Counted from the first letter of the stretch, positions 38,259-49,659 are shown. The stretch is DNA of 64,000 nt from Cinnamomum chago (GCA_038049695.1 CP142451.1:10476001-10540000); one strand, 5' to 3'. Notes: generated by a model not told the origin, from the sequence alone. Made by a program: numbers and translations.

Positions 38259-39350
38259 TGTAAGACCCCGACTCCACCTTAGTAGGTTTAGTGCTTAATC
38301 AACCTTGATTTGGCACCTAATATTTGTTTTGGAGGATTTGATGAAGGATTAATTAGGTTAGTGGGGTTTGACCAAAGTTAGATAGAGCTATGACCTTTTA
38401 ATAGTTTCAATCATGTATGTGTATTTATAGCATTAGTGGTTCATGTGCATTTCATCAAACATCTTCCCTACATCATTTCCACAATTAGACCCAACTCAGC
38501 CCATCTCCAGACCCAAAACAAACCAAGGGCATTTCCATCAAAGAAGGTTTTTTTTTTTCCAAATTCCAGTCAATCAAATGGACTTGCATGCAAAGTCCAC
38601 CAAATACCCATTTTAAAACCCCGTCATGCCACGTTTTCCCCTTCACTTCCTGCTTCATCCACTTCCTCACAGAGAGAGCTTCTTCGCTCCTTTCTTTCTT
38701 CTTCATTTCTTCATTCCCTTTCCTATCTAGCCTAATACAACTAAGAGAATGAATGCTTGTAAGGATTTCCTACCCATCTTCATCTTCAATCTCTCCTATC
38801 TCTACCACAAGCAACATATCTCTCAAGCAATTCCCATTGGCAAAGTTCTCATTCAATCACCATTTCCTTTCTTCCAAGCAAACTTAGTTGATTGTGCATG
38901 TTGATTTGAAGAACTTGAAGCATCGCCCATCTCCAAATTCGGCATCTTCTCCAACCTCAAGCTTCATTCATCATTATCTTCTCTATACCCATTTCTTTGG
39001 TAAGCTTTCTTCCTTCTAAGGTGTTGTATAACTTAGTAACATTGGTTGGAAGTCAATGACAATGCATGCATACTGATTTCATCCCATTTCAATCAATTCA
39101 CCATTGTAGAGATTTCCATATGAGCTAGAAATTGGGTTTTTTGCTTAAATAGAGTCACATAAGAGATTAGCTTTGGAAAGCTCCTAAACAAGGCAAGTAA
39201 TGAGCAATTTTGATATATATATATATACATGTGATTAATTCGTTAATTGAGTAATATGATTTCATTAAATGTTATATTCAGCCTTTTTCCTTTGAATTGG
39301 ATTATAATGTTAAATGGGTTTCATATAAATGTGTTATGAGAGATGAAATG
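38259..39350 (+). mobile_element. LTR-like fragment (fossil), block X2 and beyond
   Basis: Same TGTAAGACCCCG start as the fragment in block X1, but running on past the end of the duplication into TTTGGTAAGCTTTC and AT-rich sequence. No primer-binding site or protein sequence was found after it, and the right end is uncertain. Confidence 0.35.
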
Positions 39351-39640
39351 GTTATAGGATGATGAATAGATTGTATATGAACCATTGCAGTCTCAAATCA
39401 TATTTAAATGGTCTATGGAATGATCTGGAGTTGAGTAGGAAAGAATGGAAAGAAGGGGATGGAGAAACAGTGCAAAAACCAAACAATTCTAACATGTCTT
39501 CCAGTGCTTTTGCACGAGGCATATCTAAATGGGCAATGTATCTTGTTGTATCACATTCGATACTTCACTTTTTATGTATAAAATCAGTGTCGCTGTCGTA
39601 TTCATGGCATTGCCCTCTTGTATCAGTATCTGAGCATCAC

Positions 39641-39852
39641 AGATCTCAACTACCAATTGAAAGTATTTCTCATGGTTACTTGGAAGGACTGATTTGCACT
39701 ATACATAGTTGGGTCATATTGCATGTAGTGTTGTTATAATGCATGTAGATCTCAACTACCTATTGAAAGTATTTCCCTTGGTTACTTGGAAGGACTGATG
39801 TGGACTATACATAGTTGGGTCATTTTACATGTAGTGGTGTTATAATGATTGA
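39641..39852. repeat. Tandem duplication, 2 x 106 bp
   Basis: AGATCTCAACTACC followed by TTGAAAGTATTTC and TGGTTACTTGGAAGGACTGA occurs at 39641 and 39747. The copies differ at a handful of positions. The plus-strand frame through it (39359-39739) shows no recognised protein. Confidence 0.88.
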
Positions 39853-39963
39853 TCTTTGCATGTAGAATTTCATCGTTGAATTGTTTAGGCTCTGTTCATT
39901 TGACGTTTTGATGAATTGCTTAATATTTCCTGCCTTTTGTTTGTGTATAGGAGTGGGATCAGT

Positions 39964-40490
39964 AGATTCAATACGATTGATCTGAGTCTCTGGACTACCT
40001 TCAACCTGAGTCTGAACCAACTTTTAATCTCCCTTCACGTAATTCAAATTAACGAGGGTAAATGAAACACAGATTCTCGCAATGCATTTTCTCTCAAGAC
40101 AATCCTGTCATCTCTCTTTCCTTCCTTAAACTTCACTTTTATTTTTTATTTTTTATGTATTTATTCTTCTTATTTCAAAAGAATGTTTGAAGTAAAATAT
40201 ACAATTAATTTCAAACAAATTAAAGTGCTCTCATTTTCAAATTAACCATCTATATTTTTTTTTGTTATTATAGGTTTTAATTTTTGATTGCAATTTTTAT
40301 CATCTCAATATAATTTTGACTAAATATTATTTATAAATTTATTATTTTTAAAATTATAAATTATATTACTTGTGCTATTATTAATTACTCAAACTAGTAT
40401 ATATATATATAAAACCTTGTAAGAGGTGAGAACTAGTTCCGACTTAGGTTGAAGGTAGTCCAAAGACTCAAATCAATCGTATTGAATCGT
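39964..40490. mobile_element. Inverted-repeat element, about 530 bp
   Basis: The left arm GATTCAATACGATTGATC ... GGACTACCTTCAACCT returns inverted as AGGTTGAAGGTAGTCC ... AATCGTATTGAATC at the right end. The arms are about 50-55 bp with few mismatches. The interior is very AT-rich and non-coding. It looks like a foldback MITE. No target duplication could be fixed, because microsatellite lies on the right. Confidence 0.7.
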
Positions 40491-40504
40491 GTGTGTATAT
40501 ATAT

Positions 40505-40637
40505 GGAGGTGCTCTTGTTAGAAACACTTACCTTACTATGAGAGATAAAAGTGTGGGCCGACATTTGATATGGATGTGAAGGCCCCCACCTTTATCTCTC
40601 ATAGTAAGGTAAGAGTGTCTCCAACAAAAGCACCTCC
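40505..40637. mobile_element. Short foldback MITE, 133 bp
   Basis: GGAGGTGCTCTTGTTAGA through TTATCTCTC-complement sequence forms two ~55-bp arms with a ~20-bp centre. The right arm ends CAAAAGCACCTCC. The arms pair almost throughout (CTTACCTTACTATGAGAGAT in the left arm is matched inverted in the right). It is flanked by TA/CA repeats on both sides. Confidence 0.75.
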
Positions 40638-40650
40638 CCCTACACACACA

Positions 40651-40671
40651 TACAAACACACACACACACAC

Positions 40672-40707
<36 letters not shown>
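40651..40707. repeat. Compound palindromic microsatellite (CA)n(TA)n(TG)n
   Basis: Alternating CA, then TATATATATA, then TG repeats make one self-complementary run of nearly 60 bp. It fills the gap between two MITE-like elements. Confidence 0.9.
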
Positions 40708-40708
<1 letters not shown>

Positions 40709-41070
40709 AATATTCAAGTAAGAACTAGTTCTCGCTTATTATATGAGAACTTTTTTGTGGGGCTCAACTAGCAATCCATCCAAACCTAGTAACCAATAGG
40801 GAACCTCGTGATAGTCACTAATTCTAAGAATTGGCATACATCCGAATGGACTAAACCGTTGGATCAAGGATTGAATATCTTTTTGAATATGAAGTCATTA
40901 AACTTGTAAACCAGTGATGAAGGGGTTAGGGGCATGAGTTTGAGGTCAAATTTAATACTTGGGTGGTCTCACATAGATTTTTCCTTCCCCCTTGGTTCCA
41001 TCCCCAAATGGGGCCTAATCATAAAATAGTTCTTACATAATATGTGAGAACAGTTTCCACCTGAATATTA
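40708..41070. mobile_element. MITE-like element with AATATTC ends
   Basis: The left end GAATATTCAAGTAAGAAC and the right end GTTTCCACCTGAATATT are inverted relatives (shared AATATTCA, GAGAAC/GTTCTC). The interior is about 360 bp and non-coding. (AT)n follows at 41071-41097. Target duplications are not resolvable in the flanking microsatellites. Confidence 0.55.
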
Positions 41071-41433
41071 CTCATATATATATATATATATATATATCCA
41101 AAGAGACTTAAAATTATTCTTGATAATGATGAAATTCAAAGGTTGATGGTGTTGGATCAAGGACCTGACTTTTTTCTTCATTGCCCAGCATGATGGTTCC
41201 CAATAGATGTGTGATTGGGATGGATCATAAGAATAGATGGGACCCACCTTTTTGGAAAGATTAAACACTTAGCCTGTACAAAACAAATGCAGCGACTAGG
41301 CCTTGTAGGCTTGTACCCACCATGGATGTATGAAGGGCGCTCCACCATATTACAATGCATCGTGCATTGTGATAATAGTACCTTTTGAGCAAATCTTGTC
41401 TTGTAAAGTCAAAAGTGAATTTGTGATGATAGT

Positions 41434-41500
41434 CATTGCAGCTCCAGCACCACATGTGGCTATTATGCTGGCACTAGCTCCAGCACCACATGTGGCTTCT
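41434..41500. repeat. Short direct repeat GCTCCAGCACCACATGTGGC
   Basis: The 20-bp word occurs twice about 36 bp apart. It contains the palindrome CACATGTG. The nearby frames are not recognisable proteins. Confidence 0.85.
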
Positions 41501-41914
41501 TTTAATTTTTAACAAATTAGAGAAACAAAAAACCCATGAGTACATAAACCTAACAAACAATGAGCAAAAAAGAAGCAAAATGATATACTTATTTTGTGAT
41601 TCAGATTCATCTGCCCTATCAATTTGCGATTTCAAAGCATATTTTTCCATTCTAAGATCACATCTAGAGTTCAAAAGAATGTGGCCTTTAAGCATTACTC
41701 ATCTGCAACTTAGGCTTCATTTTCATACAAATCATTCCATATGTGGGGAAAGAAAAGGACACAAATGAGTAACTAATCAATCCTCTTCTATAATACGACA
41801 GCCCACACACTGCTTCTATTATTAATGAATGAATGCAAGTGTAGATCAAAGAACTAAATAAGGGCGATAATTACGACAGCTTTGACTGCAACTAAACTAT
41901 ATAGAGCATAACTG

Positions 41915-41921
<7 letters not shown>

Positions 41922-41961
<40 letters not shown>
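41922..41961. repeat. (AT)n microsatellite
   Basis: An uninterrupted TA/AT run of about 40 bp just upstream of the SINE at 42011. Confidence 0.9.
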
Positions 41962-41963
<2 letters not shown>

Positions 41964-42010
41964 CAATGTTGCCATGGATTCCTGCAAGAAGAACTGCTCT
42001 AAAACATAAG

Positions 42011-42233
42011 CTTTTTCATTTTTTTTAATAATCTAGGTTATTTCCCGCCCGGCCCAGCAATGTGACACTCAATTCTGTCGAGAAATAATCCCCAAGGGCA
42101 TATGCAAACCCTCCTATCCACATGCATAGTGTAAAACTATGGGAGGTGGCCAACAATGTCCTAACACAAGACCTCTCCCTTCCTGACGCGCAGAGTAGAG
42201 TCCTTCGCCAATTGAGCTACCACTCGCTGGTTG
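42011..42233 (-). mobile_element. tRNA-derived SINE with 15-bp TSD
   Basis: Read on the minus strand, the 5' end has TGGTAGCTCAATTGGCGA, a good tRNA A-box. A weaker B-box-like AGGTCTTGTGTTAGGAC follows about 50 bp on. The 3' end is A-rich (a T-run on the plus strand). The exact 15-bp repeat GCTCTAAAACATAAG flanks the element (41996-42010 and 42234-42248), as made by LINE-type retroposition. Confidence 0.85.
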
Positions 42234-43622
42234 GCTCTAAAACATAAGTGGATGTATGGATCCTAGCTTCAGGAGCAGTGTCTCGTGGAAACTGACCATG
42301 GAAGTGGTCCTTGATCATACCCTTTTTAGTTTTTAGTTACCTACCAAGGGAGTTAATGTGCTATAATTTAGAAACGCAAGAAAGAATTATTTGAATAGAA
42401 AAGAACATAATCCGTTTCAGATTATTTAAAATTTAAAAAAAAATTATGTCCCATTTAAAATTTGATTGGTGTTAGTTCCGAACGTGTAAAGGTGTAAACA
42501 TTCAAAGGGAAGCATTCGCTCATGAAAGGTGTAAGGTGGGCCGCATTTTGGGGGACCCATTTTCTGTGGTCTTTAAGCCCAAGTTATGTCGTTTTTGTGG
42601 GCATCAGAAACTCATAATAACTTTTATTTAGAAACAGGATCCTCTTGAACCAGAATCAAAGATGGAACAAATTGAATTTTGTTGACACCAAGCAGATTAG
42701 TCGAGTTCATTTGTCCAACCTAATGCAGGTTGATTTAGGATAGGTGTGTACTAAAATTAATCTTACAAGGCAGTCCTAGCCATGCATTAAAAAAATTAAT
42801 GAAGTTGAGTGTCTCAAATGAAGGAAAACAAGATCTTTTCCACCGACTCTATGACTATCTATACATCGACGGCTGGGATTGTTTTCCAAAGCTTGTTTTT
42901 GCCCGGCCTCTAATCTCATGTAGGAGAAAGATGTTTAAATTCTAAATTGTCTCCAATGCTTGATTTACTCTTGAGATCAGATGACATGTGAGAAAAATAG
43001 ATTGTGTCGATTCTAGAAAAGGCTGAAAGCAAAATGAGAAATTTATAGGGATGAAATATGAATGCAAGTGAGAAGACTAGAGTTTTAAAGATTCAAAAAC
43101 TAAATTTTTAAAGAGATTATGTTGGGAATGGGAATAGGGATCAAATCCTAGGAAAGTCAATGTCCCATCCATCTACATCACTTCCTCTTATTAAAGAAAG
43201 AGGCACTTTATGTCTAAATAGCCAAATATATGAGCATGGCATCCTAATGTTGGCTGTATCAATGGTATGCACCAGCCAGGCTGCACGCATCAGCTGTACA
43301 TGTTGGGTCCCCAATCCTTTACATTGTATTGTTTTCTTGAAAACCAACACCTACTTCAAACGAACACATGCCACTTTCAAAATCAAAAGGGATGCATCAA
43401 GAGACTCATGGATACCAGTCTACAACAGCATGAAAGACATCATGGCAATCTTACCTGTACAAATTTCAAGACACTGATCGTTCTTCCTTATGTTCTTCGC
43501 AGCGGACGGAGGAATAAAGAAACATGAAATAAAGCATGCAGAGTCCAATATGAAAAGGCAACGATTAGATGAACTGAATATGAACAAAGGTCAAACTGAC
43601 ATTCAGAAAGTCTCAAAACCTC

Positions 43623-43922
43623 CTAACCCTCCACCAGAACTTCATCAAAGTTCCAGTCTCTCACAAGATCCCTTCTCACAGCACAGCTCCGAACTAAACG
43701 TGGAGCCCCAGAAATACCTTGACTGTTCAGCATGATTGGTTGAGGGGTCACTTTAGAAGTTGTTGTGTTGTTTGCAGTCTCTGGTGGTGGAACAGAGACC
43801 TTCCGAGATAAGCAGTTCACGATGGTGGAGCACCGGCTGTCGTTTTCTGAACTTGAAATGGAGTAACTTCTAAAAGAGTGTGATCTGTCTGAGCTGTGAC
43901 AAATGAGACATGCTAGACTCAT
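43623..43922 (-). CDS. Small plant protein of unknown function (99 aa)
   Basis: The frame from 43922 encodes MSLACLICHSSD, then a Ser-rich stretch (SFRSYSISSSEN), a variable middle, and a basic-acidic tail ending GAPRLVRSCAVRRDLVRDWN-FDEVLVEG. A block of conserved-looking Cys/Ser and RRDLVRDWNFDE residues is reminiscent of a small uncharacterised plant family, from memory. I chose this Met because a splice acceptor (GTGGATTGCAG, exon from 43932) lies 10 bp upstream, so the longer in-frame Met at 43964 would be intronic. A 5'-UTR exon and TATA box lie 3.4 kb upstream on the same strand. No targeting signal or membrane segment was seen. Confidence 0.65.
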   Translation of the reverse strand: MSLACLICHSSDRSHSFRSYSISSSENDSRCSTIVNCLSRKVSVPPPETANNTTTSKVTPQPIMLNSQGISGAPRLVRSCAVRRDLVRDWNFDEVLVEG

Positions 43923-43932
43923 GATGCAAGGC

Positions 43933-46900
43933 CTGCAATCCACACCAGTACAAATCAAACCCATCAGTATGATGATTATGTCAACACAAATAAAGAATTT
44001 GTCAGCTGTAAGCAGTAATGTGTTTGCACGACCAAGCTCTCAATTGGGTTGCATTTGGCTCCTTCCTGTTTTGGCATAGGGAAAACTCTTAAATTGGAAT
44101 GTCTCAAAATCAAGAGAAGTTTTACTCTGCTCTCAGAATTGGAAGGATCCAAATATAGTCAAACTTTACAAGCAAATTCTTTAAAACCTTGACAGCCAAA
44201 CCACCAATGTAGAGCATGAAAGGTCTAGATAGGAGTCAAACGGGTAGAGAGATATTATTCTAGCACTACAGAGAGTCGCAATGTTACAAAATAGGTTAGC
44301 AAATGGAAACATATGGAAACATATCTTTGGCAAGGCACAGACTGATTGACATGAATTAACTCCAAGAACCAATCCTTTCTTAATGCCAAAAAGGCTTACA
44401 CAGGAGATACAAATGAGAGTGCCTTAAGAATGGGAAAGGGAATATGTACACTGAAACCTGTGTGAGATGCTAGTAGGACTATTGGAATAGGTAACTGCAG
44501 CCGAATTCTCCAGTTCAATGGTGTATTCTCACAAATTAACAGGATGCACTAGCACTTGTAAAGCAATAGAGAAAATTATCATATCATGTACTCGTAAATC
44601 TTTCTTTTAATGAAAGCAAAAGGTGGAAATGATGTTTGGTTGTATTATGTGGGCCCCTCCAATTCAATAATGAAGAATGCCAACCATGCAAGAGCTTTTG
44701 ATGTGCTTGTCAGTCCCATCGATATCGATGGAAAATAGAGAAGGTAAAAAGAGGAAGGCAGTGATTAACAGAGATGATGAACACCAAGGAATAGGAAAAA
44801 AGGAAACATAAACCCTGGGGATTGAGAGCTCATACACCGTGAGTATAGCATTATTATTATTGTTGTTATTGAATGGTAACCAGGAGTATGTTATTGAAGA
44901 AGCCATAAACTTTTCAAATTCTATGTAAAACCAGTAGAAATTTGAGGAGATATAGATGGAAGAAAGAAAGATTTGAAGCCATGATTTATATCTCGCTCTC
45001 ACTAAAGCCAGTTCAAATTCAAGAAAACTTCGTTTGGAAGAAAGAACAAGGTGAATGCAAGAAAATCTAGAGGGATGGAAGAATATTGACAAATCAAAGA
45101 GAGAACATAAGAGTACAAGTACAATGGATCTGAAATTGAAAAGAGGAGCCGGTGAAAATTGAGAACTGAGAAGCCAGTCCCACAGTGTAACACAATTTGA
45201 TATCTAGGAGGAACTATATAACAAAGAGGTTCAAGATGGGGCAAGGGAAATGGGATATCTGTGGGCACACATAGTGAAGGCAACCTAGTAGAGTGTAGCA
45301 TGGTTGTTGGGTGCCACCTCAGATAAGGGGCATTTTAATAAGACATCAGTTAGACATGCATTTTCATATATAGTTTGAATCATGGCCAACAAAGAAACAG
45401 GAAGATGCTAAAATACATGTAGCTGAAATTTCATACTAAGATGGATGTATGGAGGTAAAAGAACTAGTGAGATTCAAAATGAACAGATGAGAGGAAATGA
45501 TGCTATTAAGGGTTGCTTGTTGAGGAACTAAGAAAAGAGGAGATTTATAATGAAATGTGAAAACATGACTTTGAATAGGGTTGATTTGAAAAGTCAACCC
45601 TATATGGATGGGATTAGGCTTCCAAGATATCAGTTCAGTGTGTTTGCAAAGAATCAGGAACAACAACTCCTATATGATGTATCGAAGGGTTTCAAAGAAA
45701 CAGGAGGGTGGGGAGACTGATAAAAAAAAAAAAAGATGAAAAAAGACATCTTCAATTGTGGGGTTAGTTACTAAGAACATTATCCATATAGTGTTAAGAA
45801 GTAAAAGTCACAGAGCTGACCACAGTTGGATAGGATGAGGCATCAGTAATCAAACATGCAATAACTTAAGGCAAACTTTCGGTCAAACCAACTACATGCC
45901 TGATTTGCTTCAGTGAAGGCTTCAGCGAAGGCTTCAGCATCAAGATGCCCATGTTTAAAGTAAAGGTCATTTCATTTCTCAAAGGCATTAAATTTAAGTA
46001 CATGTATATTGTTGCAAAATTTGGAGCATGAGGAGAGAGGATATTGACATATAGGTACAAAGTGTGGAAAATGAAAGACAGCAAGTAAACTAACTTCTAT
46101 TCCGCAAGTGATTACTGGTCCAATAATGGTCAGATATATCAATCTGTCAACCAGCCTTCGAAACCTACCTAAATCTCACATGGTCTCTCTTTTCATACTA
46201 CACAGATGAGGAGAAGCAAACGTGAGTTTCAATGATTCAACCCCAACGTCCTTCTCATAAAAGTGGTACATAGTATATTTTCTTTGAGAGATTGAAACCT
46301 CACCAATACCTAACCCAGATCAAATGGGTAAAGCTAGGATGACCTACAAAACAAAAAATTAAAATTCTTTATTTTTTTGAGTTAGCTCTAGCCATTTTTT
46401 TCACACCATATTTGTTTGCATTAAAATACATAGGAATTAAATATATAGGGTGGTTAAAATTGAAGATCAAAGGTAAATTTCCAAAAAAAGAGAGCATCAA
46501 ATAGAATTTCTTTTTATTCTATCTCCAAGAAAATGTTATTTGATGTTCAATTTTAGAAATTCACCTTTAATCATCATTTTTAACAATCCTATGTGTTCAA
46601 TCCCTATGTAAACAAAAACACCCTTTCATCTTTCTCCCAAACCTAGTCAAAGAGAGATAAAAATAAAAAAACCAAAATTAGTCCAATACTACTCCAAATC
46701 TAAACTCCACAAACTTTTCTCAATCCAAACATTGAGAGTAGGATTTAAAAAAAAGAAAAAGAAAACTAGAAAAGTAAGGAACTTTTCACAACCCAAACAT
46801 TGCGACCGGGATCCAAAAAAACAGAAAAAAAAGAACATTCAGACTAACACCTTCCCTTTAGCCAAGACCTTGTCTCTATTCCAGATCTCCAACAAAACAA

Positions 46901-47379
46901 AGAAGAAAACAAGACAATAAGCTTAGAAACACAAGATCCATCAAAGCAACCAAAGCTTGTTCATATACACTCCAAATCACTACAACAACCAAACCCTGCA
47001 ATCATTCACGATATGCAGTCCTCCTCATACTCTATCCACAGTACAAATAGAGTAAAGGTGAATTCCGTTAACTAGATCTGTTCCCAAGTGCATAATTGCC
47101 GAGCTTCTTCTTCTTCTCAACACAATCATTCACGGCGCAAAAATCAAATCTTGATCCAAGATCTAACAAACAACTCAAATCACAGATCTCAGAAACTAAA
47201 GAAAGGAGATCGAAACAAATCACGATTTGGGGTAAAAAAAAAAAAAGAAGTACGAATGGAGATCGTAGTTGCAAGCTGGAGAGAGAACAGATCTCAGAGA
47301 GTAGAAAACGAGAGCGAAACATTTCGTGATTTTGAAGAAATGCGATTTCGGTTGTGAGTGGAGATTGTGAGAAACGTAC
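43933..47379 (-). other. Long 5'-UTR intron of the small-protein gene
   Basis: The interval runs between the acceptor before 43932 and the CAG/GTACGT donor at 47380. It contains short composition-driven frames, an A-run near 45720 and no recognisable gene or element. An intron in the 5' UTR is common in plant genes and often raises expression. Confidence 0.5.
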
Positions 47380-47468
47380 CTGTGACCTGTCTGGGACTGG
47401 AAACCGTTCGCGGAAGGAAAAGAGAGCGAGAGAGGAAGAGAGAAAGGGAAGAATCTTGTCTATTTATA
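47380..47468 (-). promoter_or_regulatory. Promoter and 5'-UTR exon of the small-protein gene
   Basis: On the minus strand, TATAAATA (47468-47461) is followed at about 30 bp by a CT-rich leader. The leader exon then ends at the strong donor CAG/GTACGT (GT at 47379-47378). Confidence 0.6.
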
Positions 47469-47573
47469 CAAGGACTGAGAGGGATTTTATATTATACGTA
47501 GAGGAAGGGTATGGTTATACGAGTATGGATAATTTTTTATTTCGTGACGAAGGGACGAATTAATGGAGATAAA

Positions 47574-47599
47574 GTCTAGTCTAGTCTAGTCTAGTCTAG
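47574..47599. repeat. (CTAGT)n pentanucleotide repeat
   Basis: Five tandem units of TCTAG, about 110 bp upstream of the TATA box of the minus-strand gene. Confidence 0.9.
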
Positions 47600-47847
47600 G
47601 TTGATGGTTGGGTTAAAATTTTGAGAGGGTTGGATTCTAACTCACTCCATGAGTTTTGTTTATGTGGATATTTTTTTGGATTTTAAGTGTATGGTTAGAT
47701 TGAATGTGTCATGCAATCAGTTTTATTGGACATTATTAGATATTTGATATGAGATAATAAATTATATAACAAAAAAAAAAAAAAATAGTGAGCTGGATTT
47801 GCATGAATGGGCTACCAGTATGAGGTCCACGACCCCACCTTTGATTT

Positions 47848-48027
47848 TTTTTTTTTTCCGCTATCGGAGGGTTCTCAACCATTTGGACTATACTAATCCC
47901 TCCAGGCCTAGAGAGAAGCCAGATAAACTCCCCTGTAGTTTTATTGTGGTAGTGCAGTTTCGAACATACAACTTCCAAATACAAACTTGGTTTTAAGCCA
48001 ACTGAGCTATCTCTTAAGATTTGAGCT
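47848..48027 (-). mobile_element. tRNA-derived SINE with 16-bp TSD
   Basis: The minus-strand 5' part has an A-box (GATAGCTCAGTTGGC) and a B-box (GTATGTTCGAAACT) at tRNA-like spacing, and the 3' end has an A-tail. The flanking repeats ACCCCACCTTTGATTT (47832-47847 and 48028-48043) are identical. The insertion is complete and fairly recent, and it still has a recognisable Pol III promoter. Confidence 0.92.
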
Positions 48028-48600
48028 ACCCCACCTTTGATTTGTGCCGGTTTTTTCACACCCGTTTTCTCCTTATAATTTGGCACCATTGTGTCCAATT
48101 TTTTTTGCTCGTCCAACATTTACTCATTGTTGAATTAAATTTCTAAAATATTTGCGATCCCACTAAGAGGGCCATTTCCTTTGGACCCCTAACATTTTGC
48201 AGTGTGTTCAAAGTCAAACCCTTAAAAATAGATTCTCTTAATGGAATAATTAAGAGCTTCTATTTAATCCTCCTACGTGTGAACATATTACCATCTTTTA
48301 TCATAAACTTCCCATAAAAATTCGGCGAAAGGATAATCCACAAGCCGTTGACCCAAGGTCATCGTCCACGAACATGTCACATTTAGCGCTGCTGACGACT
48401 CCGGCATAAAGAATTTTATGGACAAGAGACGTGACACGTGTCCTGATCCAACGGCCCATGTACGAGAATCTTCAAATGATGAAAATGACCTTCACGATCG
48501 TGGTGGAAATGATGAACTTGAAGGTGACTGCTCGTGTAGAATTGGAGATTCTTTTTCTTCTCCTCTTTTTTACGAGTGCTGAAGCTGAAATGGCTGAAAT

Positions 48601-48745
48601 GCCCTTATCCCTTCTGTGGGCCCCACAACTATGCAAGAGAATATTGTGACTTTGATGTGTGGGGCCCATGCCCTTATCCCTTCTGTGGGCCCCACAAACA
48701 TCCAAGAGAATATATTCTGGCTTTGATGGGTGGGGCCCATCTTTA
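48601..48745. repeat. GC-rich tandem repeat, 69-bp period
   Basis: GCCCTTATCCCTTCTGTGGG occurs at 48601 and 48670. Each is followed by CCCCACAA, CAAGAGAATAT and a TTTGATG-GGGCCCAT end. A third partial unit (ATCCTGTGGGATCCAC) follows. Confidence 0.85.
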
Positions 48746-49004
48746 TGATTATCCTGTGGGATCCACTGTTGATAGGCACATGGAGACAATCACAGCTGAT
48801 GTTGGTTTCCATCAGATTAGCTGGTACAAGAGAGAGAGAACCCTGAGCCTTGATCTTGTCTAATAAGGGTGCAAAAAGGGCCCACACAGATGTAACTTAT
48901 AAGAGGAGGAAAGAATCTCATCTCATAGAAATAGGATGGCACAAATCAAGACTTGGGTGAATTTCTTGGGCTCTTCCAGATTAATAACATGGCTTTCTCT
49001 GAAA

Positions 49005-49450
49005 TTTACCTATTAGCTAATGGGGTAGTTCCCTCTTTCTTTAAAATTAGAAATAAGTGGATAAGGACATCTTAAACCAGAGATTTGTTGGAAGTTAATG
49101 AATTGGTGAGTTGGTTTTTATGGTAATGAAATCCAAAATTGATAAGAGGCCCTTTAAGATTTACCTCTTAAATTTAGGGATAAGATTGACAACAATTACA
49201 TTTGTTTTTCAATTCTCACATTGTCAAAATCAGTGGGAGATTTGTCTAGAAGTTAATAATGATCATGAGTTGGTTTTTGTGGTGAAGGACTCCTAACCTG
49301 AAATGGCTCTCTAAAATTTACCTTTTAGTTGAGGGGATAGTTAATTTCCTCTTTCTTTAAAATCAGAAACATGTCGATTAAGACATCTTAAACTCAGAGA
49401 TAAGATTAACAATAAATTATATTTGTTTTTAAATATCCATCTAACCCACT
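49005..49450. repeat. Degenerate direct duplication, about 300-bp offset
   Basis: The segment with AATTTACC, GGGGTAGTT and TCTTTCTTTAAAAT-AGAAA (49010-49080) recurs near 49315-49390 with many substitutions. The AAGTTAATGAATT / GAGTTGGTTTT words also recur. Non-coding. Confidence 0.6.
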
Positions 49451-49659
49451 GTCAAAACAGTTTTGAGATTTGTTTGAAAGTTAATGAATTCATGGGTCAA
49501 GTTGTGGGGTAGAGTTTGATTTAGTGATTTATTTAGTACACAATCATAGGTCCTTATCCAAGTATTATCATGAATGAATGTATACTTTCCACCCCAGATG
49601 ACATGTGATGATCTCAAGTGGGCCCACAACAAAGATTGTACCTTGATGGATGGTGAATA

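Larger units (their letters stand above)
36722..38954. repeat. Duplicated block X, copy 2
   Basis: Direct repeat of 12289-14535, placed immediately after block Y2. Here the LTR-like tail continues beyond 38954 (AACCTCAAGCTTCATTC and onward) into sequence absent from copy 1. The ancestral right flank may therefore be preserved in this copy. Confidence 0.92.

Noticed and set aside
40651-40707. CRISPR-like or regulatory palindrome
   Set aside because: It is a simple (CA)(TA)(TG) microsatellite. No spaced repeats occur, and CRISPR arrays are not expected in a plant nuclear genome.
47736-48119. A 127-codon minus-strand frame
   Set aside because: It runs through the SINE at 47848-48027 and its target duplications, so it is not a host gene.
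48472-48887. Two ~105-codon minus-strand frames and a 95-codon plus-strand frame
   Set aside because: All three ride on the 69-bp GC-rich tandem repeat and read its units as repeated peptide.
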